From Cadophora sp. MPI-SDFR-AT-0126 (lineage: Eukaryota; Ascomycota; Leotiomycetes; Helotiales; Ploettnerulaceae), in assembly GCA_020747065.1 (NCBI GenBank), contig JAGMVK010000021.1, positions 1-64,000 of the forward strand: 64,000 nt of DNA. Reading direction: 5' to 3'. The notes below the pieces were generated by a model. It had not been told where the DNA came from. It did not search any database and saw nothing but the letters and a program-made list of their open reading frames with translations. A program made the translations under genes and the position numbers. This document shows positions 19,309 to 29,424 of this stretch, one piece after another. How positions within the stretch are numbered: the stretch's first letter is position 1; the number at the start of each line of letters is the position of its first letter.

Positions 19309-19576
19309 TATCCCCTCAAGCGGTGATTCGCTTCGCCTTTTAGCGCGAAAATAGCTATGTATTCAAGTGCCTGCATCCTATGTAAAAGGAAAGTTATAAA
19401 GATTTCAATAAGATAGAAAACTTTATTAGCTTCGATTTATGATTTAATATTATTACATAGTACTTATATATACTAATAAACGAGACTTATGTTGAGTTGA
19501 AAGAGGGGTGTTCTTAAAGTAACGCTAAGACCACTGAAAATAACGCTAAAAGGCGTTTTCACCGCTTGAGGGGATA
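19309..19576. mobile_element. MITE-like element, 264 bp, TA target duplication
   Basis: The element spans 19311-19574. Its ends are inverted copies of TCCCCTCAAGCGGTGA. A second inverted block, CGCCTTTTAGCG, lies a few bases further in on each side. Both ends abut TA (19309-19310 and 19575-19576), the target duplication of Tc1/mariner-type transposons. The interior is AT-rich and non-coding. Size, TIRs and the TA duplication fit a non-autonomous Tc1/mariner MITE that would be moved by a transposase encoded elsewhere. Its TIR is unlike that of the 22.7-29.4 kb segment. Confidence 0.8.
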
Positions 19577-19955
19577 GTCACATTCAATTGAGCCTCCTTT
19601 CCCTACTCAGCGACATTTTCTTCCAAATGAAACGACATGAGAGCCGCTTGAACGACAAAATGACAGAAACTAGGCTGTTTTGGAAATTGTCGCTTAGCCG
19701 AGGAGGGAGGGACGTGAGGATCAGGATGAGGACGTGTGATGGGAGGGATATTTGTCTATATACTAGGAAGAGTTTCTAAGGTGGATGAAAGTTTTCGAGG
19801 AATTCTTCCACAGAACATACACTACGCGCAGGAGACCTTCGAGGCCACGACGAGACAGGATCAACACACAGACCGTCTCAACCACAACTACTCTCTCTCC
19901 ACATAAACAAGACCACGAAACAAAGCGGCTCAACAAAAGTCGGAAGGAAAGCAAA

Positions 19956-20662
19956 ATGTCTTGGACCGATGCCACTTCCTCTTCCTCTACCTCCCAGCCC
20001 GAGGCCGAGCAACGTCCGTGGAGTCAGCCCAGGGACAGCCTCCCAGATCTCAACCCTAAGGGCGATCCGGCAATCAAGTTCTTCTTGGACAATCAAGAGG
20101 CGATCCTCGTGTCACTCTTCGTTGGTTAAGACGAAGGTGTTTCAGCTGTAAGTTCGCTACCATTCCAGATCCGACGATGAGTTAGTTGATATGGTGGATG
20201 GCGCTGATTCTTCATTGGGGGTACATAGGAAGTGCTTTTGGTGCAATCGCTGGTATAAACATTGTATGTTCAGTAAGGCCAGCGAAAGAAAGCTGGTGGA
20301 TATTCTGTAAGTCGACCAGCCCACCGACCCCTCCCCCTTTCTGGCTTCTGGGGAATACATAACCTGACATAAATCCCAAACAGGTCTGTCGGTGGTGCCA
20401 ACTCAACAGAAGCATTTCAATCAGGGGAGACCAATTTTCCATCCACGAGCACATCCATTGCAATCGTGGTGGGAAGAAAGAGTGCGGTAGGAGTATAATG
20501 ACGCTTACGAGACCGGAGCCGGTCGCGAAGAAAGTTGTGAAGGAGAAGGGATTGGAGGATCTTAAGGCTCCGGAGGTTGTGATCAAGGTTTTGAAGAAGA
20601 AGATGAGCCAGAAGGAGAGGAAGCGGGTGGATGCCGAGGTGAGAGCTAGAGCGGGTTTCTAG
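19956..20662 (+). pseudogene. Frameshifted paralog of the downstream Cys-rich gene (copy A)
   Basis: Exon-like pieces at 19956-20147, 20229-20306 and 20384-20662 match the three exons of copy B (21163-22287). Shared motifs are LNPKGD, a KTKVFQ/WTKVFQ segment, C-x2-C followed by KHCMFS, CRWC, and HCNRGGKKECG. The third exons are both exactly 279 bp. The frame that starts at the ATG (19956) stops at TAA 20127-20129. Comparison with copy B indicates two bases missing near 20108 and one near 20290 in the ERK codons, so no continuous protein is made unless splicing or the sequence differs. The encoded family is unknown; paired CxxC motifs suggest zinc binding. A short 58-residue product is possible. 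Confidence 0.65.
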
Positions 20663-21162
20663 ATGGAAAAGCGGAATGTGTTCGCGACTTGGGGTCCTGA
20701 TTTTCTCTTTGTGGGATATGGGTTTGGGGAAGTGCGTTGATGCATGAATGGGTGGGTGGACTTGCAGTCTGGGCATTTTGGGGCTCGGATTGATTCTAGT
20801 GATGAAGATGGCTTGCTGAGTAAATTCCTCAGCTAGTGAATATTACATGAAAGAATACTCAATCAGTACAACGAAGACGTGTACGTCGAATCTCGTGAAC
20901 AGTTACCTTGACTACTCTTGCCTTTGTTCACTATCTACTATTATTCAACCTGCGGCATAGTCAAGGGCAATCCTCTGCTGCTGACGTAGGTGGCGAGTAG
21001 TGAATGGCCTCAGATCTACAACCTTGTGGGCAGGGGTGAGTCTAAGCGAAGATGATCTGGATAGGATGCAATTTCCATCAGATCTGTAGCCTGTCTTCCA
21101 TACTTCCTTCTTTTAACACAGTTTCGCGATCACGACGATACTGACTGCAGTAGGCCAACAAA
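20663..21162. other. Spacer between tandem copies A and B
   Basis: About 500 bases with no supported gene; it should include the promoter of copy B. Confidence 0.4.
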
Positions 21163-22287
21163 TTGTCAACTCTAGCATTACACACAACAGCACCACCAGA
21201 CACCCAGCTACTTCATCCCATCGACATACATGATCATCGTCAAAGGAGAAGACATTTGACGTCAATTCATCCAACCATCCAAAAATCGCCAATTGAACCG
21301 CAGAATCTCAAACACATGTATATTCCCAATGACGTGGGCCACCATCGCCACTGCCCCTCCTCCTCCTCCTCCTCCTCTAGCAGCCAAGGCCCCCAAGCTG
21401 GAGCTAATGCTCGAGAAAAAACCGCCATCCTCTCACCTTCGACTTCCGATGTCGCCACAGCTACGCTTGAGGTCCAAAATCTCTCCGTCAACGACGCTAC
21501 CGAACCTGAAGGATTCATCGACTCGAACAACTCTACCTTCTTGGAAGACTTCCCTACAGTCGAGAAGATCGAGAAGGTCAAAAGTGAGATCGAGATTGGC
21601 GAAGGTTGTACTAAGGGCAGTATGGTTGAGAAAACTGAGGATGAGGGACTGAATGAATATCTGAATCCAAAAGGTGATAAGACCATTCAGTGGTGCATAG
21701 ACCACAAGGATGAGATCTTGGATTTGCATTCTTCGGTTGCTTGGACTAAGGTCTTTCAAAAGTAAGTCGGACTTCCGATTGATTCCTGGTTCTGAGTCCC
21801 TTACTTTGATCTGTCCTTATGAGAGACTAAAACGAATTGACGCGATTATTTAGGGAGTGTGATGGTTGTGGACGCTTCTTCAAGCATTGCATGTTCAGCC
21901 TTTCTGAGCGCAAGGCTAAATATGGATACGCTGTAAGCAATCCGTTCTCCCCCGGCGCCTGGGCTTTCCCACGCCCTCAAATCCCAAAGATTACTGAGAA
22001 CAGTCTAGAGTTGCCGTTGGTGCAACGTCGACAAAGAAGTCTCCAACGAAGCTGGATCCTTCACCATCCACCACCACCTACACTGTAACCGCGGAGGAAA
22101 GAAAGAGTGCGGCTCACACTGGGATTTGAATCTGGTTCGACCGAAAAAGAAAGTGGATAGTATTATGCAGGGAAATGGATTGGGAGATGTGGAGGGCTTG
22201 AAGGTGGTGTTGATGGTTGATAAGGGGATGAGTCAGAAGGAGAAGAAGTGGAGGGAAAAGAAAGCGAGGGAAATGGTTGGGTTGTGA
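21163..22287 (+). CDS. Unknown Cys/His-rich, putative zinc-binding protein (copy B)
   Basis: Three exons (21163-21761, 21854-21932, 22009-22287) give 318 residues from the first ATG, or 267 from the in-frame ATG at 21316. I do not recognise the family. The N-terminal half is low complexity, with a poly-Ser run coded by a TCC tract near 21360. The conserved core reads LNPKGDKTIQW, HKDEILDLHSSVAWTKVFQ, then CDGCGRFFKHCMFS from exon 2 and SCRWC plus HCNRGGKKECG from exon 3. The CxxC/CxxC/HxxxHC/C spacing suggests one or two zinc-binding units. The tail is Lys-rich (GMSQKEKKWREKKAREM). The exon 3 acceptor was placed at 22008 because the nearer AG would bring a stop into frame. The gene lies directly downstream of its broken paralog. 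Confidence 0.65.
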
Positions 22288-22713
22288 GGTGGGTTTGTTG
22301 GGTTTAGTACTTTGACCTGAATACTCTGCTGAATTAGGGCGGTTTTGTTTTCTCTGATTATTCAAGGTGATAATGGCGTTTGGGTTTGGAGACCGGCATA
22401 GGGACAAAGGGAGTTTGGGGGATTGACGAATCGACGGCATGAGGCTGGTATAGACACTTCTAGACAGAGGAGAGACCAATGCAGCTGTATTAAGCGTCGA
22501 TTGCATAGAAAGGTAATCACATGAGTAAGGCGGCTGCTTTTCTTACCTCACAATTATGACTCCTTGATCGTTGCACTCGGTCAGGATTCAGACCCTCGCC
22601 AAGTCTCGCTTGTCAAATGCGAAGCCAACACTTCGCATTTTCTTTCCAACGTGGCTATTTTACAATCATCTCATTATCTCATGAGCGATCCCACTCTACA
22701 ACTATGAGTTCAA
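22288..22713. other. Intergenic region left of the transposon-like segment
   Basis: No gene supported; this is the 3' flank of copy B up to the TA at 22714-22715. Confidence 0.4.
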
Positions 22714-22715
22714 TA

Positions 22716-22780
22716 CAGCTAGGAGCGAATTCGGTGTCCTGTCTGATTATACTCTTTGGACAGTTCTGAGCGCACAGACC
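22716..22780 (+). repeat. Left terminal inverted repeat
   Basis: 65 bases, starting CAGCTAGGAG and ending GCGCACAGACC; inverted partner at 29357-29422. Confidence 0.85.
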
Positions 22781-22864
22781 TTCACGTGATGATGACTGCT
22801 ATCCCAAAAGCCGATTTTGCGTCCGCAGCGTTGTCAGCCATTAACGACTCTACTTATCACCATA

Positions 22865-23484
22865 ATGGCTCCAAACCTGGCAGTCTCAACGCATAAGCTT
22901 GTCGAAAATGTAATTATCAGTAAGTTACAAGGCGATCGAGGACCCACTGATAAGCAAACAGCCAGTATGGCCCGCTGTTCTACACGTACAATACGTCGCC
23001 ACCGACGCAACGTCCTCCTCTACGGATCAACAAAAGCTCCACCAAATGGCGCTGGCCGACCCAGGACTATCACACCTCCTATGTTGAGTGCTTTGTGCGA
23101 CAAGCTCTCCTTCACTCCCTTTATGCGCCTTAAACAGATCGTCACTTTTCTCCGCGGCGAGTTTGGAGTCGAAATGACTCGTCACAGCGTCCGTAGAGCT
23201 TTACGGGGTGTCACTTTCTCGAAGGAAACTACACAAAATATCGCTCAAGAGCGTAATGCAGACCTACGAGACGATTACTCATATGAAGTATCCTCCCTCC
23301 GCTCAGATCAACTTGTTTTTCTAGACGAGTCTGGATTAGACAAAACGATTGGGAACTCTAACAAAGCTTGGGCTCCCAGAGGGAAGCGGCCACGTCAAGT
23401 CAAGCGATTTCACCGTGGTCATAGATACCAGATCTTACCTGCCTACACCCAGGCTGGTATCATACATTTCCGAGTATATAAAGC
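22865..23484 (+). pseudogene. Tc1/mariner-type transposase, truncated (5' half)
   Basis: The frame from ATG 22865 reads MAPNLAVSTHKLVENVIISK and then has a helix-turn-helix region (TASMARCSTRTIRRHRRN, GRPRTITPPM) typical of IS630/Tc1/mariner transposases. It continues through RHSVRRALRGVTFSKE to the first catalytic aspartate in QLVFLDESGLDK and the motif AWAPRGKRPR. After AGIIHFRVYK the frame leaves the family and stops at 23537-23539. The second Asp and the final Glu/Asp of the DDE/D triad are missing, so no active enzyme can be made. The break lies near 23480, where the sequence becomes the tail of a HET gene in the opposite direction. Confidence 0.82.
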
Positions 23485-23907
23485 TCTATACCTTTCTCTT
23501 TTGCTTCTTGACGAAAGTCACTTTCCCGCAGCACCATAGGTACAGGAGCGCCTTGGACAACGCAGACTACATCTCCTGGCAGGCTACTACCTCCAACGAC
23601 ACCCAAGTATCCCTCTTTTGTCAAGCAAAGACAGCGGCCACCTAAGGTATTAGAAAGACGCTCCAAGATTCCAGATTTCCTTGGGTCGGGGGGTTCGAAA
23701 CGACTATTCGCATCTATTGGAACCTGTAACCAAGATGACATGATTGTAGGAAGACGCTTAAGTTCGGCTGCCGTCAAATTTCCTGGGTGTGTCGAACTTC
23801 GATTTCCAATTATCGTGCGCCAGAAAACATCAGTGCTATTCTTATTCGTTACTTTATCCGTGCCACCCAATAACTCTAGTTCAACGTCTTCCAAACACCA
23901 CCACAAA
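23460..23907 (-). pseudogene. Relic of a HET-domain (heterokaryon incompatibility) protein gene, 3' part
   Basis: The minus-strand frame carries the C-terminal signature common in fungal HET-domain proteins: DVFWRTIIGNR, then GGRCLCLTKEGYLGVV, SLPGDVVCVVQGAPVPMVLR, and a closing KGIELYILGNV. The usual tail after this point (a V-x-G-x-x-Y-V-H-G segment) is absent because the sequence passes into the truncated transposase. Upstream, the same frame meets a stop before about 23960 and no HET domain core is found, so the 5' part is lost. HET proteins act in allorecognition and cell death. This copy cannot encode a working one. Confidence 0.6.
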
Positions 23908-24218
23908 TTGAGCAGGTGTTTACGGCAGGGACTGTTCTCATGTACATGGGCATTTGAGAGTTACTTTGCCTCGATAAATAGCGGTTTCTCGAAGAACGTG
24001 CGAGAAGCGGTCTGGTCAGAAGAGCGCTGCTTCAGTCATGCCAAAGACAGGACTAACTTCGTTATGTTCCTCAGCGCTGTCTGCCCACATGCATGGGATG
24101 ATGAACGAGGAAGAAGGGATATGACATAGTTACTCTGACCGTTCAGCTTTACTCCTTGATACCGTCGACCAGAGTGGACAAACTTGCTCGTCGCCTGGAC
24201 ATGGCAACTACGCTAGGA

Positions 24219-27200
24219 TTACCAGCGTCTTCCTCGAAGCATGAAGATGAAGACACAACCACCAGCGACACCTGCAATAACGCTTAAAGGCACGATATCG
24301 GCTGCAGAGGGTCCCAGCTTCCTCATCGTTTTGGACAGCTCAAACATCCATCCTTGTGGAAAGCCAGTGGGTTTTGTCCGAAGATGATTTATTTGAGGTG
24401 GCGTCGGAGCGATGACATTGAGTGGATAGCAAGACCGTGGCTGCAACTCAACGTTGTCGTTTGGGATGCCAAAGATGACAGCACCGTCAGGGCTGGTTCC
24501 GTCCGGGTTACGCAGACCGTGAAACGGGTTCCACCCCGAGACATCTCTGAGTTTCTGGACGGGATTACACCCACGGCCCAAGCAGTCACCAAAAGGCCGT
24601 GAATTCTCGGGTTGATGCCAGCAGAATTTCTGTGAGAGTTGCATTCGTGGGAGTCCGCTCTCCCAAGGACGGCAGATCTCCTCAACGCAGCGGACAAGGC
24701 AAACAAGAAGGTTGCGTTTCGGCGGTACCTCTGACCATAAGCTGCACGGCCTCTGTACAGCCCGATCGGGTATCATCACTTGGCCGATGTCGCTGCCGAG
24801 AACGACCATTAAATTCGGATTCTTGGTCAGGCTCCACCAGTCAGGCCGTCCGCTCAAGTATGGAGGTGAAATCCGTCGATATCGAAAGAACGCTGTGCAG
24901 TCGCGAAGGTCGCCATAATCCCAGCCTCTCAGGCCCAAATCCGCTTTGAGCTCGTTGTGCTCGACCCTGACTCTTATGGCCTCTTTTCGATTCTCGAAGC
25001 ATTCAAGATAGAACTGAACAAGGTCGCTGAAATAATACTGCTTCACTTCTTCACCTTTCCTCCGAGATTCCCAGAGCACAGTCGTGTTGCAGGATCGAAT
25101 TGCCGCAAGGGCGGCATTACCGCCATCGGGAAGGAGATCTGCGTACCTGATATCGTAGAGCGCGTCTGATTGACTATGGTATCGAAAAAGGTGGGCATGG
25201 ACCAGATTCAGGAGCAGGCTAAGCTCTGGAACTACCCAGCCTGTCCTAGTGCTGCAGTCGTAGTACAATGCAGGGGTGTTGACCGATCTCTCAAGTTGCT
25301 GTTCGAGGTCCATCCGATTGTTTTCAAATCTTTGCCTTTGCGCTCTTGGGATGACGAATTTTGCCCCTATGGTTGTCCCGACCCATGGCGGTTTGATGCT
25401 GACAGCCACTGAAAGCTCTTCTCCTAATTGAAATCCGCGACTTGTTTCCTCTTTGGCACCGGAGGTTCGATTGGATGGTTGCTCTGTACCTAGCTTAAGT
25501 TGTGCTCGGTTCAGCCAGCCTAGGACGTGTCTTCCATGTAAGAAGGTGTTGATATCATCTTGTACCGGTAGTAAGGGGAACGAATTGATTTTGTCGAAAA
25601 ACTCGTCTAGTCCTCCAAGCGTTACATGCCACTGCGTACCGACAGAACCACGTGCAACTGGAAATACTGTGAGAGGTCCTTGACGAATGATTATACTCTC
25701 CTGGAATTCCACAGGAAAACGAGCGCCGGACGCTTTCAGGAGCAATTCAAACGACAGCTCAAGCCCATGCAGGTCTCCTCGCTCCGCAACTGGGAATCCC
25801 CATGCCAAAACAGAGCGGTCGAATAGCGAGGTCCAGCAAGACCCCAGGGAGAGTTCTGACTCAGGAATACTACGTATCGGGCGTAAAATTATCTCCGCAA
25901 ATACACCCTCGCTTCCGGTTGGTCCGGGTACAACTCGAAACTCTGTTTGGGAAAGTCCTATCGACTGCAGTGTCCCAAAACGAAAGGTCGATGCTAGCCA
26001 GGCCAACTGCTCAACTGTCTCAATGATTTCATGAGGGCGGCCGTCGATTTGTGCAACTAGATATTCTTCAAGTATCTCCAGCTGAATACTGTGACTGGGG
26101 CCATGCTGGTAGTCTATTTGCAGTAAGCACGATGCCAACCAAAGCATGAAGATCTTTAAATGAGAAAGCATTGCTGGACATAACGGGGACTAGAGAACTT
26201 ACAGCTCTTATCATTTTCCAGAGCGTATTTTACAACTTCAAGAATCTGTAATCCCGATTGAGGCCAAGTTTGATCCATATATGCTCTACAAGGTAGAGCT
26301 TGAGCCTGAATCAAGGTGCCAGTCAAAGTCATCATCTCTGACATGTCAGCTGTAGTATCAAGCTCCTGGGACAGAAACTTTCGAAGCTCGCAGTCCACGC
26401 GGACCAACATGGAGTGTATTGGTATCAAGTTGGTGTGTGGCAGCGAATGTCCAATAATTTCTCTGATATAGGATTTGGTGCTGGGGAAGATGAATCTGCG
26501 CAGGTCCTCGCTCAGCTGTTGAAATGGTGTAGACTGCTGAATAGCGAGACTGCTAAAAAGATCACGTGTGACCTTGATTTGAAGCTTATCCAATGCTTCG
26601 AACGTGCGCTCCACTTCCCCAAGGTCTTCGACCTCGTCACGAGCAAAAATGGCGTCATCGTAGGTCGGTAACGTTGGGGTGCTGTCTATTGTGTCCTTTC
26701 TGTCTGTTCTGTCCGCGGGCAGTGCCTTGAAGACGTAGTCTATCACACCAGGCGCTCTCGATCCTACCTTCCAATTCGGTAAGTATAAGTCAACGCAACG
26801 GGAAAAGGCAGAGTTACGAAATTTGGAAGATGTCCAAACAACTTCTCGATAGTCAGCCGCTGGGCGAAATCTTCAAGCAGTATGGCCAGATTCTGCTTCA
26901 GCCGAGAGTCTCCAATCTTGTCAGAGGCAGTCAGTATCAGTAGTCGCATCTCCGTGTCGCTAAGGATACAATCCGCAATATCTTTCATTAAGATATCTTC
27001 TTCCTCGGAAACTTTGGACCATGTTTTCGTAGCATCAAATAGGACCTGTCCATCAGGGAATGTAGAAGGCGCGTCACCGGCTGCCTGTGGTAGTTCCTCT
27101 TGAACTCTGGAAGTCCTGTTAACATCTGAAACGCTTTCTCCCAGAATATCTGTCAAGGAGGGTTCTGGTTGAGAGGTTGCTGCCAATTCAGTACCTGATA

Positions 27201-28512
27201 TGTCTTCTTGGGGCCTTATACGACGATGATGACCAATCGGAGGCTCTCTCTCGATGACTTCAGTCATGGGAGCCTCGAGTACCAATCTGAACTCCCTTCG
27301 GAGCTTTTCGGCGCAACGTTCTATCAAATTTACTGTTGCCACTGCCATAGAATAACTCCTTGTGGCACTCACAATGTGATCTAATGCACTCCATTCATCA
27401 GAACCAATTTTTTCCATGCCATGGCTCACATTGAAACGGAAGTATCTGTCAGCAACGGTCATGTCGCGATTTGAGCGAGCGAACATCTCCGCTGTCCTCT
27501 CAGATTCAGTTGCAATTGCCGTCAAGTATTGCATCATATCAAGTAGCTGTGTTGGAACAGATTGCAGCCGAGCAGTACCAGAGCCGATCGATACCAAGCA
27601 AGCTATGTCTGCCTCGGGCCAGATTTCCTTTGCTATCTGAACGGTATGGTACACCGGATTGTTTGCCCCCATCCCTCCATCCACATATTTCTGTTGATAA
27701 GGCCCTATAGAAACAGGGTCAAAGAAGCTTGGGGCTGCAGATGTTGCTCGAGCAGCCTCCCAGATACGAACCTGTTGGTCTCCTCCCAACGGCGAAGCAT
27801 GATAGCTGGAGAATAGTTCGATACGCGAATCCACGACACTAGTAGCGACAACAACTCTGTTTAATATTGGTTAGCGATATTGTCATTGAAAGAGTGCATA
27901 ATATTCCATACGTGACTGCGGACCGCAAATTCGCTTCCCGCAGGAGGACATCTTGATCAAGATCTCGAGAAAGAAGGATCGATTTGACAGCCTTCTCCAA
28001 AGCTTCAGCGCTATAGCGAGATTTTAGTCTGCCTCGGATGTCGACGGCGTGCATGAGTTTTCCAGAAGTCTTTCTGAAGATTTCCTTCTGAAACTCAATG
28101 TAGACATAAATACTCTCTTCAACAGTCATACGCAGGCGGCCGAGCATGAGTGCAATCAGACTTGAATATACGGTCAGCGGGGTTGACTTTGTGAATGGTG
28201 AATTTCGGCGCAACTGCGAAGGTGCACAGAAAGAACGAAGATTATTCGCGCAGAGCTGGAGTAGACTTGCCCACCACTTGAGGAACCACATATGAGATCA
28301 AACACATCGCATGGCTTTGGGGGTGATTGAGGATCGATAGATCTCATGATCGCCTGCAGAATTAAAAGCTCAGAAAGACCTCGCACGCCGCCACCATCTA
28401 GATTGTGTTGTTAGTATGATTGCCAGAACTGGACGAAAGTCATACCGAGACTTAGTAAACGGAGGCCATCCCTCGCCGCAGGGGGAGGTGCAGATGAGGC
28501 AGATGAGGCCAT
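24219..28512 (-). CDS. Patatin-like phospholipase with large C-terminal extension and terminal membrane segment
   Basis: Six exons on the minus strand (28512-28446, 28397-28271, 28160-27912, 27856-26768, 26708-26203, 26113-24219) give 1310 residues. The patatin fold is complete: oxyanion loop DGGGVRG at 23-29, nucleophile elbow GSSSGG at 60-65 (Ser62), LIALMLGRLRMTVEE, and the catalytic Asp in KYVDGGMGANNP (Asp206). Patatins are acyl hydrolases of membrane lipids. In fungi many sit in NLR-like proteins, but here no P-loop or NACHT motif is seen. After residue 330 comes a helical region, then about 630 residues of a fungal-specific domain (SLFDRSVLAWGFPVAERGD, QWHVTLGGLDEFFD) and a hydrophobic end (VPLSVIAGVAGGCVFIFML) that may anchor it in a membrane. 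Intron 2 is GC-AG and splits the active-site loop. The join at 26767-26709 is the weakest; without it the protein stops at 26764. Confidence 0.8.
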
Positions 28513-29356
28513 GATGTCGTTGAATCAATGATTGGCGTTCAGAAGGTAATTATGAGGCAGACGGTTTCAGCACTGCTCTCTGCAACGAAGTCTATCGTCG
28601 GAGCGTGAGAAAGAGAAAATCAGGCTGCGCCGCTGATCAATTATGTAATCCAATTGCGCACGTGCCAGCTGACAGATTCAGCTCTCATTTCAGCATCAAG
28701 GAAGGGGATGCTAGCTCGCCAGATAAGGCCTGGGCTGACGCCTTCTGCGCGTCTATTGGTGAACACATGCGGAGTATTACAGTATCACCGGCGGCTTCCA
28801 AGACCGATAGCACCCTGATGTGGCTTTTCTCGTGGACAAATGATCATGCCAGGATTTACTCCCTGTAATACCACAGGATTAACGATATCGAAATAGGAAT
28901 TATAGTGATGGAACTGCATCATTGAGGAGAGAGAGAGAGTGTGTGTGTATATTCTCTACATCTTCGAAGTAACGATGCTCGCTTTTGTGCATCCGCTAGG
29001 ATATGACTTAGTATCCAATGTCGTATATCACGCATCTTTATATTTGTTCTTACCCAGATTGTCAAACACAGATATGAAAGGGCTTGGCTCCAAAGATTTG
29101 CCGTTCCATTCCATGTGTTTTCGTACTTTCGATGGATTGAATCAGTGACTGTAATCCATCTAGTAGAAGCCGTTGGCCTCAAAGCCAGTTTTAGGGTCGT
29201 AGTTTGTAAATGACCGTTCATGTTGAGCCCGAAACAATGTCAATCGTGTTGATGGTGTAGAATTCATGTCTGCGAGCAGTTTTGAATGTCAGTCACACTC
29301 CGAGACCAAGGTCTGCCATGTATGGCTTCTTGTCATCATATGACGTCACCAGTAGT
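28513..29356. other. Right arm of the element upstream of the patatin gene
   Basis: Presumed patatin promoter. It includes a (GA)n(GT)n tract at 28926-28949. I looked for the missing transposase C-terminus here and did not find it. Confidence 0.4.
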
Positions 29357-29422
29357 GGTCTGTGCGCCCAGAACCGTTCAAAAGAGTACAATCAGACAGG
29401 ACACCGAATTCGCTCCTAGCTG
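29357..29422 (-). repeat. Right terminal inverted repeat
   Basis: 66 bases; the reverse complement starts CAGCTAGGAG like the left end. Confidence 0.85.
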
Positions 29423-29424
29423 TA

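Larger units (their letters stand above)
22714..29424. mobile_element. 6.7-kb TIR-bounded Tc1/mariner-like segment with cargo genes
   Basis: The left end (22716-22780) and the reverse complement of the right end (29422-29357) match over 65-66 bases. The first 33 bases, starting CAGCTAGGAGCGAATTCGGT, are identical, and the rest differ at only a few positions. Each end abuts TA (22714-22715 and 29423-29424). A transposase frame begins about 85 bases inside the left end, as expected for this superfamily, but only its first half is present. The interior also holds a HET-gene relic and a full-length patatin-like gene, both on the minus strand. A complete element of this class would be about 2 kb, so roughly 5.9 kb replaces the second half of the transposase. 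The segment is probably one transposon that gained cargo; two nested or adjacent insertions are the alternative. Confidence 0.72.

Noticed and set aside
19309..19576. MITE mobilised by the 22.7-kb element
   Set aside because: The terminal sequences (TCCCCTCAAGC versus CAGCTAGGAGC) are unrelated, so a shared transposase is unlikely.
22716..23539. Active autonomous transposon
   Set aside because: The transposase lacks the second half of the DDE/D triad and the missing part was not found elsewhere in the segment.
23689..23705. GGGGGTTCGAAACG, similar to a tRNA T-loop
   Set aside because: No acceptor stem or anticodon arm around it, and it lies in the HET-relic reading frame.
22714..29424. Idea that the cargo segment is a small Starship
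   Set aside because: No DUF3435 tyrosine-recombinase captain, and the ends are long TIRs with TA duplications, which fits the DDE Tc1/mariner type.
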